A DNA stretch of 64,000 bases from Nocardioides gansuensis. GTDB taxonomy: Bacteria; Actinomycetota; Actinomycetes; Propionibacteriales; Nocardioidaceae. Both the position numbers and the translations under genes were made by a program. Below the pieces are notes generated by a model. That model made no database searches, was not told the origin of the DNA, and saw only the letters and a program-made list of their open reading frames with translations. Within the stretch, counting starts at the first letter, position 1; each line of letters opens with the position of its first letter. The DNA lies in assembly GCF_003076135.1 (NCBI RefSeq), contig NZ_QDGZ01000002.1:248001-312000 (forward strand), written 5' to 3'. Below, one piece after another: positions 1 through 10,421 of this stretch.

Positions 1-873
1 ACCGACTTCTTCGACGAAGGTAACGCCCCGAGGGACCCGCTGGAGCTAGCCCGCCACGGGGCCGACAAGCTCCAGGGCAAGCTCGACGAACTCAAGGCCA
101 CCGTTCGCGGGTCCCGCTACCCGTTCGTGGAGCAGCTCAACGGCCCCATCGGTCTCTTGGAGCACACGGTCGGCAAGTCCGACGATTGGTATCTCACGGA
201 GTTCAGCCTCGGTGACGACCTGCTCGAAGCCAAGGACAACGTCATCGACCCTATTCAGTCGTTCATCAACGGTGCTCAGCGGTCGATCTACGACGACGCC
301 TCCACGCTGCTCGCCACGCACGGCAGCAACCTGAGTTACCTGCCGCCCGGCAGTGACGAGACCGTCAAGAACGCGCTCGCAGACCCCAACGCCTTCCGAG
401 GCAACAAGATGGCCCAGCTCAAGACGGCCGCCGACGAGCTGCGCAACCAGATCGACGGCATCGTCGCTGCGAAGCGCTCGGCGGTCACTACGGCCATAGA
501 GGGTCGCAAAGCTGAGCTCCTTGCGAGCGTCTACTACGCGAAGGCCAGCCCCGAAGCGCAGGATCGCGTCACGCAGCGTGTTGATGCCACGCTCGCCCGA
601 GTGACGAGCGAGACCCAGGTCGCGCTCATCCTCCAGATCGGATCGACCTTCGAGTCGAGCGACTACCCGGCCTTGCTCGACCTCCTCGCAGCCTCCCAGC
701 AGGGCAGCGGCGCCGGTGGGGGCCAACAGAAGCAGACCGTCTCGGTCAAGACGATCCCTGTGCCCGGCGCATCAGGCGTCATCGAAACCGAAGACGACGT
801 CGAGAAGTATCTCGCCGCACTGCGCAGCGCCCTCATACAGACCCTGAGTGCCGGAAAGCGAATCACCCTCTGA
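1..873 (+). CDS. brxC: BrxC C-terminal part (BREX P-loop ATPase), cut by window edge
   Basis: The frame is open from base 1 and codes for the last 290 residues of a larger protein. This part is helical and charged and has no recognisable motif of its own. The assignment rests on position: it overlaps the PglX start (TGATG), and brxC-pglX-pglZ-brxL is the standard order of type 1 BREX. BrxC is a roughly 1200-residue ATPase whose Walker motifs lie in the N-terminal part, outside this window. In BREX it is required for phage exclusion and modification. brxA and brxB would be expected further upstream. Confidence 0.75.
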   Translation, partial: TDFFDEGNAPRDPLELARHGADKLQGKLDELKATVRGSRYPFVEQLNGPIGLLEHTVGKSDDWYLTEFSLGDDLLEAKDNVIDPIQSFINGAQRSIYDDASTLLATHGSNLSYLPPGSDETVKNALADPNAFRGNKMAQLKTAADELRNQIDGIVAAKRSAVTTAIEGRKAELLASVYYAKASPEAQDRVTQRVDATLARVTSETQVALILQIGSTFESSDYPALLDLLAASQQGSGAGGGQQKQTVSVKTIPVPGASGVIETEDDVEKYLAALRSALIQTLSAGKRITL

Positions 874-3800
874 TGGAAACTGCACCACTGAAGAATTTCG
901 CGACGTGGGCGCGCGCTGCGCTCATCCGCGAGGTCAACGCGCGCATCGCTGCGGTCCTCGCACCTGGCTCCTCGGAGCGAGTCGAGCAGACGAGGGCCGT
1001 CGCCGACTTGGAGAAGGCAGTGACCGCCTCTGGGGGCGGCGACAAGGGCCGCGCTGCCGTCGCGGACAAGGTCGCCTACACCTGGTTCAACCGGATCATC
1101 GCCCTGCGCTTCATGGACGCCAACGGCTACACCGCAATCGGGGTTGTCTCCCCACAGGCGGGCGTCGAGGTCGGCCAGCCCGAGGTTCTTGCCGAAGCCA
1201 AGCGCGGAGTGATCGACGCCGAGGTCGTCAGCGACGCAACCCGAAAGACCGTGGTTGGGCTGCTCGACGGCACGCGGACCAGCGTTGACGCCCAAGGTGA
1301 GGCGTACGCACTCTTGCTCGCGGACTACTGCCGCTACTGGAACAAGGCCATGCCATTCATGTTCGAGCGGGAAGGTGATTTTACCGAGTTGCTCATCCCG
1401 GCAAACCTCCTCGCCGACGTCTCGGTTCTCAACCGCTCCGTCAAGGTGCTGACTGAGGACGTGTGCAAGGACGTCGAGGTGATCGGCTGGCTCTACCAGT
1501 TCTACATCTCCGAGCGGAAAGACGAGGTATTCGCAGGGTTCAAGAAGAACAAGAAGGCGGGTGCCGACGAGATCCCCGCCGCCACCCAGCTCTTCACTCC
1601 GCACTGGATCGTCCGTTACCTCGTCGAGAACTCCCTCGGCCGCCTATGGATGCTCAACCGCCCGAACTCGGACTTGGCCAGCCAGATGGACTACTACGTC
1701 GCCCCGGTAGACGACGAGACTGACTTCCTCAGGATCAGCAAGCCCGAAGAGCTGAAGGTCATCGACCCGGCCTGCGGATCGGGCCACATGCTCACCTACG
1801 CCTTCGACGTGCTTTACGCGATCTACGAGGAGGAGGGCTACGGCCCTGCCGAGATTCCCGGACTGATCCTTACCCACAACCTCTACGGCACCGAGATCGA
1901 CCCGCGGGCAGGTGCGCTAGCGGCATTCGCGCTGACGATGAAGGCCCGTGGCAAGCAGCGGACCTTCTTCAACAGGCAGGTCGAGCCGAACATCTGCGTG
2001 ATCGAGCCGATCTCGTTCAGCCCGGACGAGCTGGCCTTCCTTGTCACCAAGGACGGCGACAAACACGCAGAGGAAGCGTTCTGGAACCAGTTCGCCGAGG
2101 CAGATACTCTCGGGTCTCTCATCAGTCCTGAGCCGGACATGACCGTTCGACTATCGCGCCACCTTCAAACGCTGGACGCCGACGGCGACTTGCTCTTGTC
2201 GGAGGAGACGCTCCCGAAAGCCGCGCGCGCCGCGAGGCAAGCGGAGTACCTGCGTCAGCGGTACGGAGTGGTGGTTACCAACCCGCCGTACATGGGCAGT
2301 GGGAATATGTCAGAGCGTCTGGCCTCGTACCTCAATGAGCAGTTCCCATACGGCAAGTCGGACTTGATGACGGCCTTCATGCTTAGATCGTCAGCTCTGA
2401 CCGCCGACGCGGGGTTCTGGGCAATGATCGACCTACCCGCTTGGATGGTGCTCAAGTCTTACGAGAAGCTTCGGCGACAGCTGTTCCGCAACGAGTTTCT
2501 TGTCTGCTTGGCGCAGTTTGGTCGCGGAGTCTGGGGATCGGACTTCGGATCTGTTGGGTTCATCTTCCAGAAGGCGTCCCCGAAGGGTCGGCACGGCTCG
2601 TACCGGAAGCTGTTCGAGCGGCATGTAGATGTCCGAAGCAACGCGGAGATCGAGGCGCTGTTCCTGGACCGTGACTACAACGCGTTCACAGTCGATCAAG
2701 ACGATTTTGCTGTCATCCCTGGATCGCCGCTCGTCTACTGGCTCTCAGACTCGATGCGCCGTGCGTTCTCAGTGGGTGTGCCGCTCAGTGCAGTCGCGGA
2801 GCCGCGACAGGGGCTGCTCACCGGAGATAGCGAGGTCTTCGTTCGTCAATGGTGGGAGGCATCCGCCAACCGAACCTCGTTTTTCAGCGGTTCGCGGGAC
2901 GCCGCCAAAGCATCTCGCGCTCGCTGGTTCCCGTACAACAAGGGCGGGGAGTTCCGGAAGTGGTACGGAAATCACGAGCACCTCGTCAACTGGGAGGATG
3001 ACGGACGCGTGGTTCGGACCTTTGGTTCAGAGGACGGAGGAAAGGTTCGCTCACGGCCCCAGAACGTTGACTACTACTTCAGGTCGTCGGTGTCTTGGTC
3101 GAATGTAAGTTCGGGATCGCCAGCCTTTCGCGTGTATCCGCCAGGGTTCATCGCCGCTGGAAGTACCGGGGATGGCGTCTATCCGCAGTCCGAGGAGTTG
3201 TCGACGAGCCTGCTGGGGATACTGAACTCGTCAGTGACGCATGAATTGTTGGCCGCGATTGCCCCGACCATCACGTTCAACGTGGGCACGATCGCCAATC
3301 TCCCGATTATCCAGCCGGGACCGGAAAGTGACATTGGCGATGTCGTCCGAGAACTGGTCGATATCGCTCGCGCGGACTGGGATCAAGCGGAAACGTCTTG
3401 GGGCTTCGACCGCAACCCGTTGGTTGCCAGTGGCTCGACTTCTCTTGAAGAGGCGGTGCGAAATCACCACACGTCGAGCGACGAGACGGCAGAGCGCGTG
3501 CGGGACCTTGAAATGCGGAACAACGAGTCGGTCGCCAAACTGTACGGGTTGACGGGCGAAGTTGAAACCTCTGTGGAACTCTCCCGTGTCTCTCTGAGTT
3601 GCAACGCTCAGTTTCGCTTTGGCGACGGACTTTCGAGTTCCGAGTACCAGAAGCGGTTCAGGGCTCTGGCCGTACAAGACCTCGTCTCGTATGCCGTGGG
3701 CTGCATGTTTGGCCGGTTCAGCCTCGACGAGCCGGGGTTGATCCTTGCCGACCAGGGTGCGACGTTGCAGGACTACCTCGCGAAGGTTCCGTCGCCAACG

Positions 3801-4361
3801 TTTGCACCCGATGCCGACAACGTCATCCCGATCGTTGACGGTGACTGGTTCGAGGACGACATCGTGGAGCGGTTCCGTCAGTTCCTCCGTGCCGCGTTCG
3901 GCGAGCAGCACTTCGAGGAGAACATACGGTTCGTCACTGAGTCCCTTGGCGTGAAGAATCTTCGCGACTACTTCGTGAAGTCCTTCTACAAGGACCACGT
4001 GCAGCGGTACAAGAAGCGCCCGATCTACTGGCTCTTCTCCAGCTCGAAGGGCTCCTTCAACGCGCTCATCTACATGCACCGCTACACCCCATCAACGGCC
4101 TCCACGGTCCTCAACGAGTACCTCCGCGAGTTCCAGGCCAAGCTCAAGGCCAGCCTTGAGCACGCTGAGCGCTCCAATAACGCGAAGGAAGCCGACCGCC
4201 TGCGCAAGATCCTGCTGGAGCTCGACGAGTTCGAGCACGATGTCCTCTATCCGCTGGCCTCTCAGAACATCGCGATCGACCTCGACGACGGGGTGAAGTT
4301 CAACTACCCGAAGTTCGGCAGTGCCCTCAAGAAGATCGTGGGTTTGGAGGCGCCTGTATGA
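873..4361 (+). CDS. pglX: BREX adenine-specific DNA methyltransferase PglX
   Basis: 1162 residues, the usual size for type 1 PglX. It is an N6-adenine methyltransferase that marks the host BREX site and is needed for self/non-self discrimination. The SAM-binding motif DPACGSGHML lies near residue 298 and the catalytic amino-methyltransferase motif NPPYMGSG near residue 470. A long target-recognition and helical region follows. The start overlaps the brxC stop (TGATG) and the stop overlaps the pglZ start (ATGA), so translation is probably coupled. The reading frame is intact. The site it recognises cannot be read from the sequence. Confidence 0.95.
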   Translation: METAPLKNFATWARAALIREVNARIAAVLAPGSSERVEQTRAVADLEKAVTASGGGDKGRAAVADKVAYTWFNRIIALRFMDANGYTAIGVVSPQAGVEVGQPEVLAEAKRGVIDAEVVSDATRKTVVGLLDGTRTSVDAQGEAYALLLADYCRYWNKAMPFMFEREGDFTELLIPANLLADVSVLNRSVKVLTEDVCKDVEVIGWLYQFYISERKDEVFAGFKKNKKAGADEIPAATQLFTPHWIVRYLVENSLGRLWMLNRPNSDLASQMDYYVAPVDDETDFLRISKPEELKVIDPACGSGHMLTYAFDVLYAIYEEEGYGPAEIPGLILTHNLYGTEIDPRAGALAAFALTMKARGKQRTFFNRQVEPNICVIEPISFSPDELAFLVTKDGDKHAEEAFWNQFAEADTLGSLISPEPDMTVRLSRHLQTLDADGDLLLSEETLPKAARAARQAEYLRQRYGVVVTNPPYMGSGNMSERLASYLNEQFPYGKSDLMTAFMLRSSALTADAGFWAMIDLPAWMVLKSYEKLRRQLFRNEFLVCLAQFGRGVWGSDFGSVGFIFQKASPKGRHGSYRKLFERHVDVRSNAEIEALFLDRDYNAFTVDQDDFAVIPGSPLVYWLSDSMRRAFSVGVPLSAVAEPRQGLLTGDSEVFVRQWWEASANRTSFFSGSRDAAKASRARWFPYNKGGEFRKWYGNHEHLVNWEDDGRVVRTFGSEDGGKVRSRPQNVDYYFRSSVSWSNVSSGSPAFRVYPPGFIAAGSTGDGVYPQSEELSTSLLGILNSSVTHELLAAIAPTITFNVGTIANLPIIQPGPESDIGDVVRELVDIARADWDQAETSWGFDRNPLVASGSTSLEEAVRNHHTSSDETAERVRDLEMRNNESVAKLYGLTGEVETSVELSRVSLSCNAQFRFGDGLSSSEYQKRFRALAVQDLVSYAVGCMFGRFSLDEPGLILADQGATLQDYLAKVPSPTFAPDADNVIPIVDGDWFEDDIVERFRQFLRAAFGEQHFEENIRFVTESLGVKNLRDYFVKSFYKDHVQRYKKRPIYWLFSSSKGSFNALIYMHRYTPSTASTVLNEYLREFQAKLKASLEHAERSNNAKEADRLRKILLELDEFEHDVLYPLASQNIAIDLDDGVKFNYPKFGSALKKIVGLEAPV

Positions 4362-6856
4362 GCGAAGTCTCCGCTGTCCGTCCGCACCTGGAGCGCCGAT
4401 TCGCGGACCAACGGGTCGTGTTCTGGCACGACCCTCATGGCCAGTACGCCGCCGACCTCGATGGCCTCGACTTGCCGGGGGTCACGACCCTGCGTGTCGC
4501 CAATGACGAGTACGGCATCAAGCACAAGTTGCTCCACCAGCAGCCTGACGACAAGTTCCTCGTCTACCGCACCGGTCAGCCGCCCGCGGGCACACGCAAC
4601 TGGCTCCTCGATCTCGAGCTGGCCTACGGCGTATTCACCGCCGACCGAAGCTCGCTTGTGTCGGAGGACCTCGGGCTGAGCGCAGACGGCATCGACGAAG
4701 TCGTGCAGGCTCACGAGAAGTTCTTCAACGCGAGCAAACGCGTCCAGAGCCTTAAGGCACTGCTGACACCGGACGATGACGCAGCCCGGCTTCGAGCCAA
4801 GATGTCTGCCGTTGTGCTCGGTCAGAAGGAGCACAGTCTTCTTGAGATCACCCGGACACTGCTCGTCGAAAACGCCAAGGGCGGGCGCACCAAGTACGAC
4901 GCGCTGGTCGACTACGGCCTCGGCGACTTCTACTGGCGGGGCGTGGCCTCGATCTATGGCTACGAGGCAACCTCGCCGAGCATTGACGACTTCATTCTCT
5001 GGATCTTCCGCAAGGCCATCGATGGCTTTAGATCAGACCGCCCCGGCGGACTCCAGAACATCCAGCTGGACTTTGCGAGCTTCCGCAACGACCGGCGCAG
5101 CCAGCAGGCACTCGCGACGCTGGCGAGGCGCGCGTCCGCCGACCTCAACTACAAGGCAAGTATCGAGGAAGCCGGATTCCGCGAGTTGGTGCCCGTCGAC
5201 CTGTTCGAGGAGACCGATCGCAAGATCATCGCGGACCTCGCGCGCGCTGTAACGGAGCAGACGGTCACCGCCCGTGAGGTAGCTGAAGTGGTCCGTGCCC
5301 GACAGAGCAGCGTGTGGATCGACGGCTATCGCCAGCTCTACACGGCAATCGCAGCCGCAGCAGAGCTGTTGTCGGAGTTGAGCACGATCGACTTCACGTT
5401 CTCGACGTTCGACGAGGCGTTGGAGCGCTACCGCAGCGAGTGGTTTCGCATCGACCAGCTCTACCGCCAGTTCACCTATGCCCGCCGAACCTTCGAGGGA
5501 CCGCACCCACTCGACCCGCTTCGCGAGCAGGTCGAGAAGCGATACACCAACAAGTTCGTGTACGAGCTGGGCAACGCCTGGCAGAAGCAGGTGGACGAGG
5601 CCGAGTCCTGGCGCTCCGCCACTGTCAGGTCGCAGAGATCGTTCTATGGCGACTACGTCGAGCAGCTGGTCCGCGAGGACAAGAAGGCGGTCGTCATCGT
5701 CTCCGACGCGCTCCGCTACGAGGTCGCCGAGGAGTTGGGCTCGCGCATCCGGCAGGAGGACCGATTCGACGCAGAACTCGAGGCTGTTCTGGGGGTCCTG
5801 CCCAGTTACACGCAGTTGGGGATGGCGGCGCTCTTGCCGCACCGGACGCTCAAGCACTCGCCGGACGGCAAGACTGTCCTCGCTGACGACCAGCCGACCA
5901 ACGGGACCGCATTCCGCAAGAAGATCCTGGAAACGGTCGGCGGGACGGCGATCCAGGCCGAGGACTTCAAGGCGCTGAGCCCGGAGGAGCGGCGTGAGCT
6001 CTTCAGGAACAACCGCGTCTTGTACGTCTACCACGACGTCATCGACGCCACCGGTGACAAGCAGGGCACCGAGCGCCGCGTGTTTGAGGCAGCTGAGCAG
6101 GCGCTGAGCGAGCTGGTCGACCTGGTGAAGAAGGCGGCGAACGCCAACGCCACCAACATCTTCGTCACCGCCGACCATGGCTTCCTGTTCCAAGACGACG
6201 AGCTGCCCCAGCAGTTCTTCCTCTCTGAGGCGCCCCACGGAGACAAGATCCTGGTCAAGAACAAGCGCTACGTGCTTGGGCACGGGCTCAAGGTCGATTT
6301 CGCGTTCACCACGTTCAGTGGAATCCAGCTCGAACTCGACAGCGACATCGAAGTGCAGATCCCCAAGTCGATCCACCGGCTCCGCTTGCCCGGCGGGGGT
6401 ACACGCTTCGTGCACGGGGGAGCGACCTTGCAGGAGGTCGTCGTACCGGTGCTCGCGGTCAACAAGAAGCGCAAGAGCGACACCCGGTTGGTCAATGTCA
6501 AGGTGCTGCCCGACGCCGACAAGATCACCACCGGGCAGCTTGTTGTGAAGTTGTTTCAGTCCGAACCGGTCAGCGACAAGGTTCAGGCGCGCGTGCTGCG
6601 AGCTGGCCTCTACGTTGGGGAGACCCTGATCTCCAACGATCCTCAGCCGGAGCTGACCTTTGACTCCGCTTCGGGCGAGCAGCGCGACCGGTACCAGAGC
6701 ATCCAGCTCCTGCTGAACAAGGATGCAAACGACTACAACAACCGCGCCGTCGAGTTCCGGCTCGAGGAGCGCATCCCCAACACGAACCAGTGGCGCGTCT
6801 ATGAGAAGGCGATCTACACCCTCAAGCGCTCCTTCACCTCGGACTTCGATTTCTAG
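4358..6856 (+). CDS. pglZ: BREX phosphatase-fold protein PglZ (type A)
   Basis: 832 residues. PglZ belongs to the alkaline phosphatase superfamily and is essential for BREX activity; a metal-dependent nuclease or phosphodiesterase activity has been discussed for the family. The metal-site segment VVIVSDALRYE is at about residues 445-455 and the second metal-site motif TADHGF at about 604-609. The N-terminal 400 residues are the helical PglZ-specific part. The start overlaps the end of pglX by 4 bp, and the stop lies 11 bp before brxL. No frameshift or missing motif is seen. Confidence 0.95.
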   Translation: MSEVSAVRPHLERRFADQRVVFWHDPHGQYAADLDGLDLPGVTTLRVANDEYGIKHKLLHQQPDDKFLVYRTGQPPAGTRNWLLDLELAYGVFTADRSSLVSEDLGLSADGIDEVVQAHEKFFNASKRVQSLKALLTPDDDAARLRAKMSAVVLGQKEHSLLEITRTLLVENAKGGRTKYDALVDYGLGDFYWRGVASIYGYEATSPSIDDFILWIFRKAIDGFRSDRPGGLQNIQLDFASFRNDRRSQQALATLARRASADLNYKASIEEAGFRELVPVDLFEETDRKIIADLARAVTEQTVTAREVAEVVRARQSSVWIDGYRQLYTAIAAAAELLSELSTIDFTFSTFDEALERYRSEWFRIDQLYRQFTYARRTFEGPHPLDPLREQVEKRYTNKFVYELGNAWQKQVDEAESWRSATVRSQRSFYGDYVEQLVREDKKAVVIVSDALRYEVAEELGSRIRQEDRFDAELEAVLGVLPSYTQLGMAALLPHRTLKHSPDGKTVLADDQPTNGTAFRKKILETVGGTAIQAEDFKALSPEERRELFRNNRVLYVYHDVIDATGDKQGTERRVFEAAEQALSELVDLVKKAANANATNIFVTADHGFLFQDDELPQQFFLSEAPHGDKILVKNKRYVLGHGLKVDFAFTTFSGIQLELDSDIEVQIPKSIHRLRLPGGGTRFVHGGATLQEVVVPVLAVNKKRKSDTRLVNVKVLPDADKITTGQLVVKLFQSEPVSDKVQARVLRAGLYVGETLISNDPQPELTFDSASGEQRDRYQSIQLLLNKDANDYNNRAVEFRLEERIPNTNQWRVYEKAIYTLKRSFTSDFDF

Positions 6857-6867
6857 GGCGGGCTGAC

Positions 6868-9024
6868 ATGACTGAAGACACAGACCTCCACGTGATCGAT
6901 GACGACTTCCCCATCGACCTGGCGGCGGAGGCGACCGAGGACCAGACGCCTGAACAGTCCGAGCTCGACAAGAAGATCAATCAGCACTTCGCCGGCGTCG
7001 TGGTTCGCAAGGATCTGGTCAAGGCGGTCAAGGGCAACGCGATCGTCCCGTCGTACGTCCTGGAGTACCTCCTCGGTCAGTACGCCGCGTCCGACGACGA
7101 GGCCACGATCCAGGCCGGCATCGGCTCGGTGCGCCAGATCCTGGCCGACCACTACGTCCACCGGAACCAGTCCGAGCTCGTGAAGTCGACCATCCGCGAG
7201 CGCGGTCGCTACAAGATCATCGACAAGGTCACGGTCACCCTCAACGACAAGGAAGACCGATACGAGGCCGAATTTTCCAACCTCGGAATCAAGGGCGTCA
7301 TCGTCGAGGCGGCCACCGTCAACGCCCATCCCAAGCTGCTCGTCGGCGGCGTCTGGTGCATCTGCGACATCGACTACTTCCACTTCGACGATGCCCGTGT
7401 CGTTCCGTGGCAACTCGGCTCACTCAAGCCGATCCAGCTGTCCACCTTCGACTTCGACAGCTACACAACTGCGAGGCGCGAGTTCACCACCGATGAGTGG
7501 ATCGACCTGCTGATCCAGTCCATCGGCTTCAACCCTGAGCTGTTCGGTCGGCGCGCCAAGCTCATCCAGCTCGTGCGGCTGATCCCCTTCGTCGAACGCA
7601 ACTACAACCTGGTCGAGCTCGGCCCCAAGGGAACGGGCAAGTCGCACATCTTCTCGGAGTTCTCTCCGCACGGCATGCTGATCTCCGGCGGAGAGGTCAC
7701 CGTCCCCAAGCTCTTCGTCAACAACTCCAACGGCCGTATCGGCCTGGTCGGCTATTGGGATGTCGTGGCCTTCGACGAGTTCGCGGGCAAGAAGAAGCGC
7801 GCGGACAAGGCGCTCGTGGACATCATGAAGAACTACATGGCGAACAAGTCGTTCTCGCGCGGTGTCGAGACCTTGGGCGCCGAGGCATCGATGGTCTTCG
7901 TAGGCAACACCTCCCACAACGTGCCACACATGCTCAAGCACTCCGACCTGTTCGATGAGTTGCCCGAGAGCTACCACGACTCGGCGTACCTCGACCGCCT
8001 GCACTTCTACATCCCGGGCTGGGAAGTCGACACCATCCGCGGCGAGATGTTCTCGGACGGGTATGGGTTCGTCGTCGACTACATCGCAGAAGTGCTCAAG
8101 TCGATGCGGAACGCCGACTACTCCGACCGCTACCAGGAGCACTTCACGCTCGGCTCCGACATCTCCACGCGTGACCGCGATGGCATCCACAAGACGTTCT
8201 CGGGCCTGATGAAGATCATCTACCCGCACGCTGAGGCCACGAAGGACGAGATCGAGGAGATCCTCCGGTTTGCCGTCGAGGGGCGCAAGCGGGTCAAGGA
8301 CCAGATCCTGCGCATCGACACCACGATGGCCGACGTGAGGTTCGGCTACCTCGACAAGGGCGGCGAGTGGCACGCAGTCACGACCTTGGAGGAAGACGAG
8401 TACCCCGCCTACTACCACCAGAGCCGTCCCGACCATGGCGAGGGCGACACGACGGGCGCCAGCGCACCTGACGGGGGAGAGGAAGCGGTTTCGGCGCCCG
8501 GCGAGGACGCCGCCAGCCCCGAGCCACTCTTCGAGGGCCATCGCGAGTTCCAGGAGAACCAGCGCGGCGTCTCCTACGAAACGCTCCTGTTGCCGTACCT
8601 CGCCGGGGCCTCCGAGATCACCATCGTCGATCCGTACATCCGCCAGTTCCACCAAGCACGCAACCTGATGGAGCTGATCGAGGCGCTGGCCCTCGTGAAG
8701 GATCCAGCAGATGAGTTGAAGGTCTTCCTCGTGACGAGCGAGAACACCGACGGCCCCGAGAAGCTGCAGAAGCAGATGGAGTTTCTGCTTCGCGTCAAGC
8801 AGGCCGCTGCGGTCGCCGGAATCACGCTCGACGTGAAGTTCGACGGCACGATCCACGACCGCTCGATCGTCGCCAACTCCGGCTGGCGGATCAATCTCGG
8901 GCGGGGTCTCGACATCTTCCAGTACGTCCCGAACGACGCGTTCGACCTCGCGGTGAAGCTCCAGCAGTATCGCCAGGTCAAGGCCTTCGGCGTGACCTAC
9001 ATCCGCGAGGAAGAGAGCGCCTGA
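6868..9024 (+). CDS. brxL: BREX protein BrxL, AAA+ ATPase with PLD-like C-terminal domain
   Basis: 718 residues. BrxL forms MCM-like AAA+ rings on DNA and is the last core gene of type 1 BREX. Walker A GPKGTGKS is at about residue 252 and the Walker B region VVAFDEFAG at about 299. After an acidic linker (about 510-550), the last 165 residues contain VDPYIRQF, the motif TIHDRSI and GWRINLGRGLDIFQ. To me this resembles the phospholipase-D-like MIT_C fold rather than a Lon protease; I see no Lon Ser-Lys arrangement despite the family name. The stop overlaps the SIR2 start (TGATG), so the next two genes are in the same operon. Confidence 0.92.
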   Translation: MTEDTDLHVIDDDFPIDLAAEATEDQTPEQSELDKKINQHFAGVVVRKDLVKAVKGNAIVPSYVLEYLLGQYAASDDEATIQAGIGSVRQILADHYVHRNQSELVKSTIRERGRYKIIDKVTVTLNDKEDRYEAEFSNLGIKGVIVEAATVNAHPKLLVGGVWCICDIDYFHFDDARVVPWQLGSLKPIQLSTFDFDSYTTARREFTTDEWIDLLIQSIGFNPELFGRRAKLIQLVRLIPFVERNYNLVELGPKGTGKSHIFSEFSPHGMLISGGEVTVPKLFVNNSNGRIGLVGYWDVVAFDEFAGKKKRADKALVDIMKNYMANKSFSRGVETLGAEASMVFVGNTSHNVPHMLKHSDLFDELPESYHDSAYLDRLHFYIPGWEVDTIRGEMFSDGYGFVVDYIAEVLKSMRNADYSDRYQEHFTLGSDISTRDRDGIHKTFSGLMKIIYPHAEATKDEIEEILRFAVEGRKRVKDQILRIDTTMADVRFGYLDKGGEWHAVTTLEEDEYPAYYHQSRPDHGEGDTTGASAPDGGEEAVSAPGEDAASPEPLFEGHREFQENQRGVSYETLLLPYLAGASEITIVDPYIRQFHQARNLMELIEALALVKDPADELKVFLVTSENTDGPEKLQKQMEFLLRVKQAAAVAGITLDVKFDGTIHDRSIVANSGWRINLGRGLDIFQYVPNDAFDLAVKLQQYRQVKAFGVTYIREEESA

Positions 9025-10421
9025 TGACCACGGACGCGCAGGCGATCGACTCGGAGGAGGAAGGCCCGAAGGGTGTGTTCTTTGTCGGCGGCATCGTCAA
9101 GGAGGTCCTCACCACTGCCGAGCCGCCTGGCGTTCGTGATCATCTGAGTTCTCTTCTGCAGGTGAAGAACCTGGTTGTTCTTCTCGGTTCTGGCGCTTCC
9201 TTCCACCTAGGGTCGCCACAGACGCGGAATCTCACCAACCAGCAGGTTCTCGAACTCATCAAGGACGCCGGCGGTGAGCCCACCACCGCCGACGGCACAC
9301 TTCTCGCCACCACCAACCCCACCGACAGCGGAGACCTGGAGCAGTTGCTCAACGGGCTCCAACTGGCTGCATCGCTTGCGACTCAAGCAGGACAGGATTC
9401 GGTGATCCTCGGATCAGGATCTGCCGCTACGTCCTATCCAAAGGAGCAGGTCGAGGGCCTTCGGCAGCGGGTCAACCGGGCGCTCGCCGAGGCATGTCGC
9501 CTGCCGAAGAATGGCAAGCAACTGGACCCGCCGTTCGATGCTGATCCGCTCCACGCCCACCGGATGTTCTTCTCACGGATCCTACGTAGCCGTCGCTCCA
9601 ACCTGCCGCGCCCACGGGTCTTCACCACCAACTACGACCTGGTTATCGAGAGTTCTCTCGACGAGTTGGGCTATCCGTACATCGACGGCTTCAGCGGCAC
9701 GGTGGATCGGCGCCTCAACCTCGCGTTCTACGGTCTCGATTTTCACCGAGTCGAGACGACGACGCAGTCGGTCATCGCTCGCGCTGAGGGTGCGATCTAC
9801 CTACACAAAGTTCACGGCAGTCTCAACTGGAGGGCGTCAACTGATCCCGATCGGTTGACGGGACTCGAGTCCCTGGAGGTGAAGCAAAGCGACACTGCCG
9901 CCGAGAATGACGAGCTGGTGCTCATCTACCCGACGTCGTCGAAGGAGGGTGACACCCTCGCCTACCCGTACTCGGATCTCCTACGACTGCTGGGCGATGC
10001 GGTGCAGCAGGAGGACACGGCTGTGCTCGTTGCCGGCTACGGATTCGCTGATCCGCACATCAACCGGCTTCTGCTTCGCAGCCTCGCCACGAATTCTGCT
10101 CTCAACATGTTGGTCGCGGATCCCTTCGCCGTCCTCGAAGACGCAGACCTGGCAACGCTGACTGCGGACGCTCAGCAACGCCAGCTCATCGAACTTGGCG
10201 TCACGCCGAAGAAGACGGCAATCGCAGCGCTCGCCTCCGCCAGCGACTCTCGGATCGCGGTACTCACTGGCGAGCACGGCAAGTTCACAGAACTCGCCCG
10301 CCTCATTCCGGGATCGTCCCTTCAAGGGGAAGCCCCTACTGCCGTCGCGAGCCTGATAGAGGCGCTTGAACAGGCCGCGCGTGGAATTGCTCCGCCGATC
10401 CCGGGAAGCGCGCTGCTATGA
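9024..10421 (+). CDS. SIR2-family NADase-like protein of a SIR2-HerA pair
   Basis: 465 residues with a SIR2-like Rossmann domain. The nucleotide-binding GSGASFHLGS is at about residues 54-63 and TTNYDLVIE at 201-209, typical of the SIR2 domains used by bacterial immune NADases. A VHGSLNW segment and a GYGFADPHINRL segment match the later core of the fold. SIR2-HerA pairs are known anti-phage systems in which the SIR2 subunit destroys NAD+ within a complex with the HerA ATPase. It overlaps brxL (TGATG) and herA (ATGA), so it is probably co-transcribed with BREX. NADase activity is inferred from the family. Confidence 0.9.
   Translation: MTTDAQAIDSEEEGPKGVFFVGGIVKEVLTTAEPPGVRDHLSSLLQVKNLVVLLGSGASFHLGSPQTRNLTNQQVLELIKDAGGEPTTADGTLLATTNPTDSGDLEQLLNGLQLAASLATQAGQDSVILGSGSAATSYPKEQVEGLRQRVNRALAEACRLPKNGKQLDPPFDADPLHAHRMFFSRILRSRRSNLPRPRVFTTNYDLVIESSLDELGYPYIDGFSGTVDRRLNLAFYGLDFHRVETTTQSVIARAEGAIYLHKVHGSLNWRASTDPDRLTGLESLEVKQSDTAAENDELVLIYPTSSKEGDTLAYPYSDLLRLLGDAVQQEDTAVLVAGYGFADPHINRLLLRSLATNSALNMLVADPFAVLEDADLATLTADAQQRQLIELGVTPKKTAIAALASASDSRIAVLTGEHGKFTELARLIPGSSLQGEAPTAVASLIEALEQAARGIAPPIPGSALL

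Noticed and set aside
1..9024. Type 2 (Pgl) BREX
   Set aside because: pglX and pglZ names are shared, but the order brxC-pglX-pglZ-brxL and the presence of BrxL indicate type 1; no PglW kinase, PglY or BrxHI is visible.
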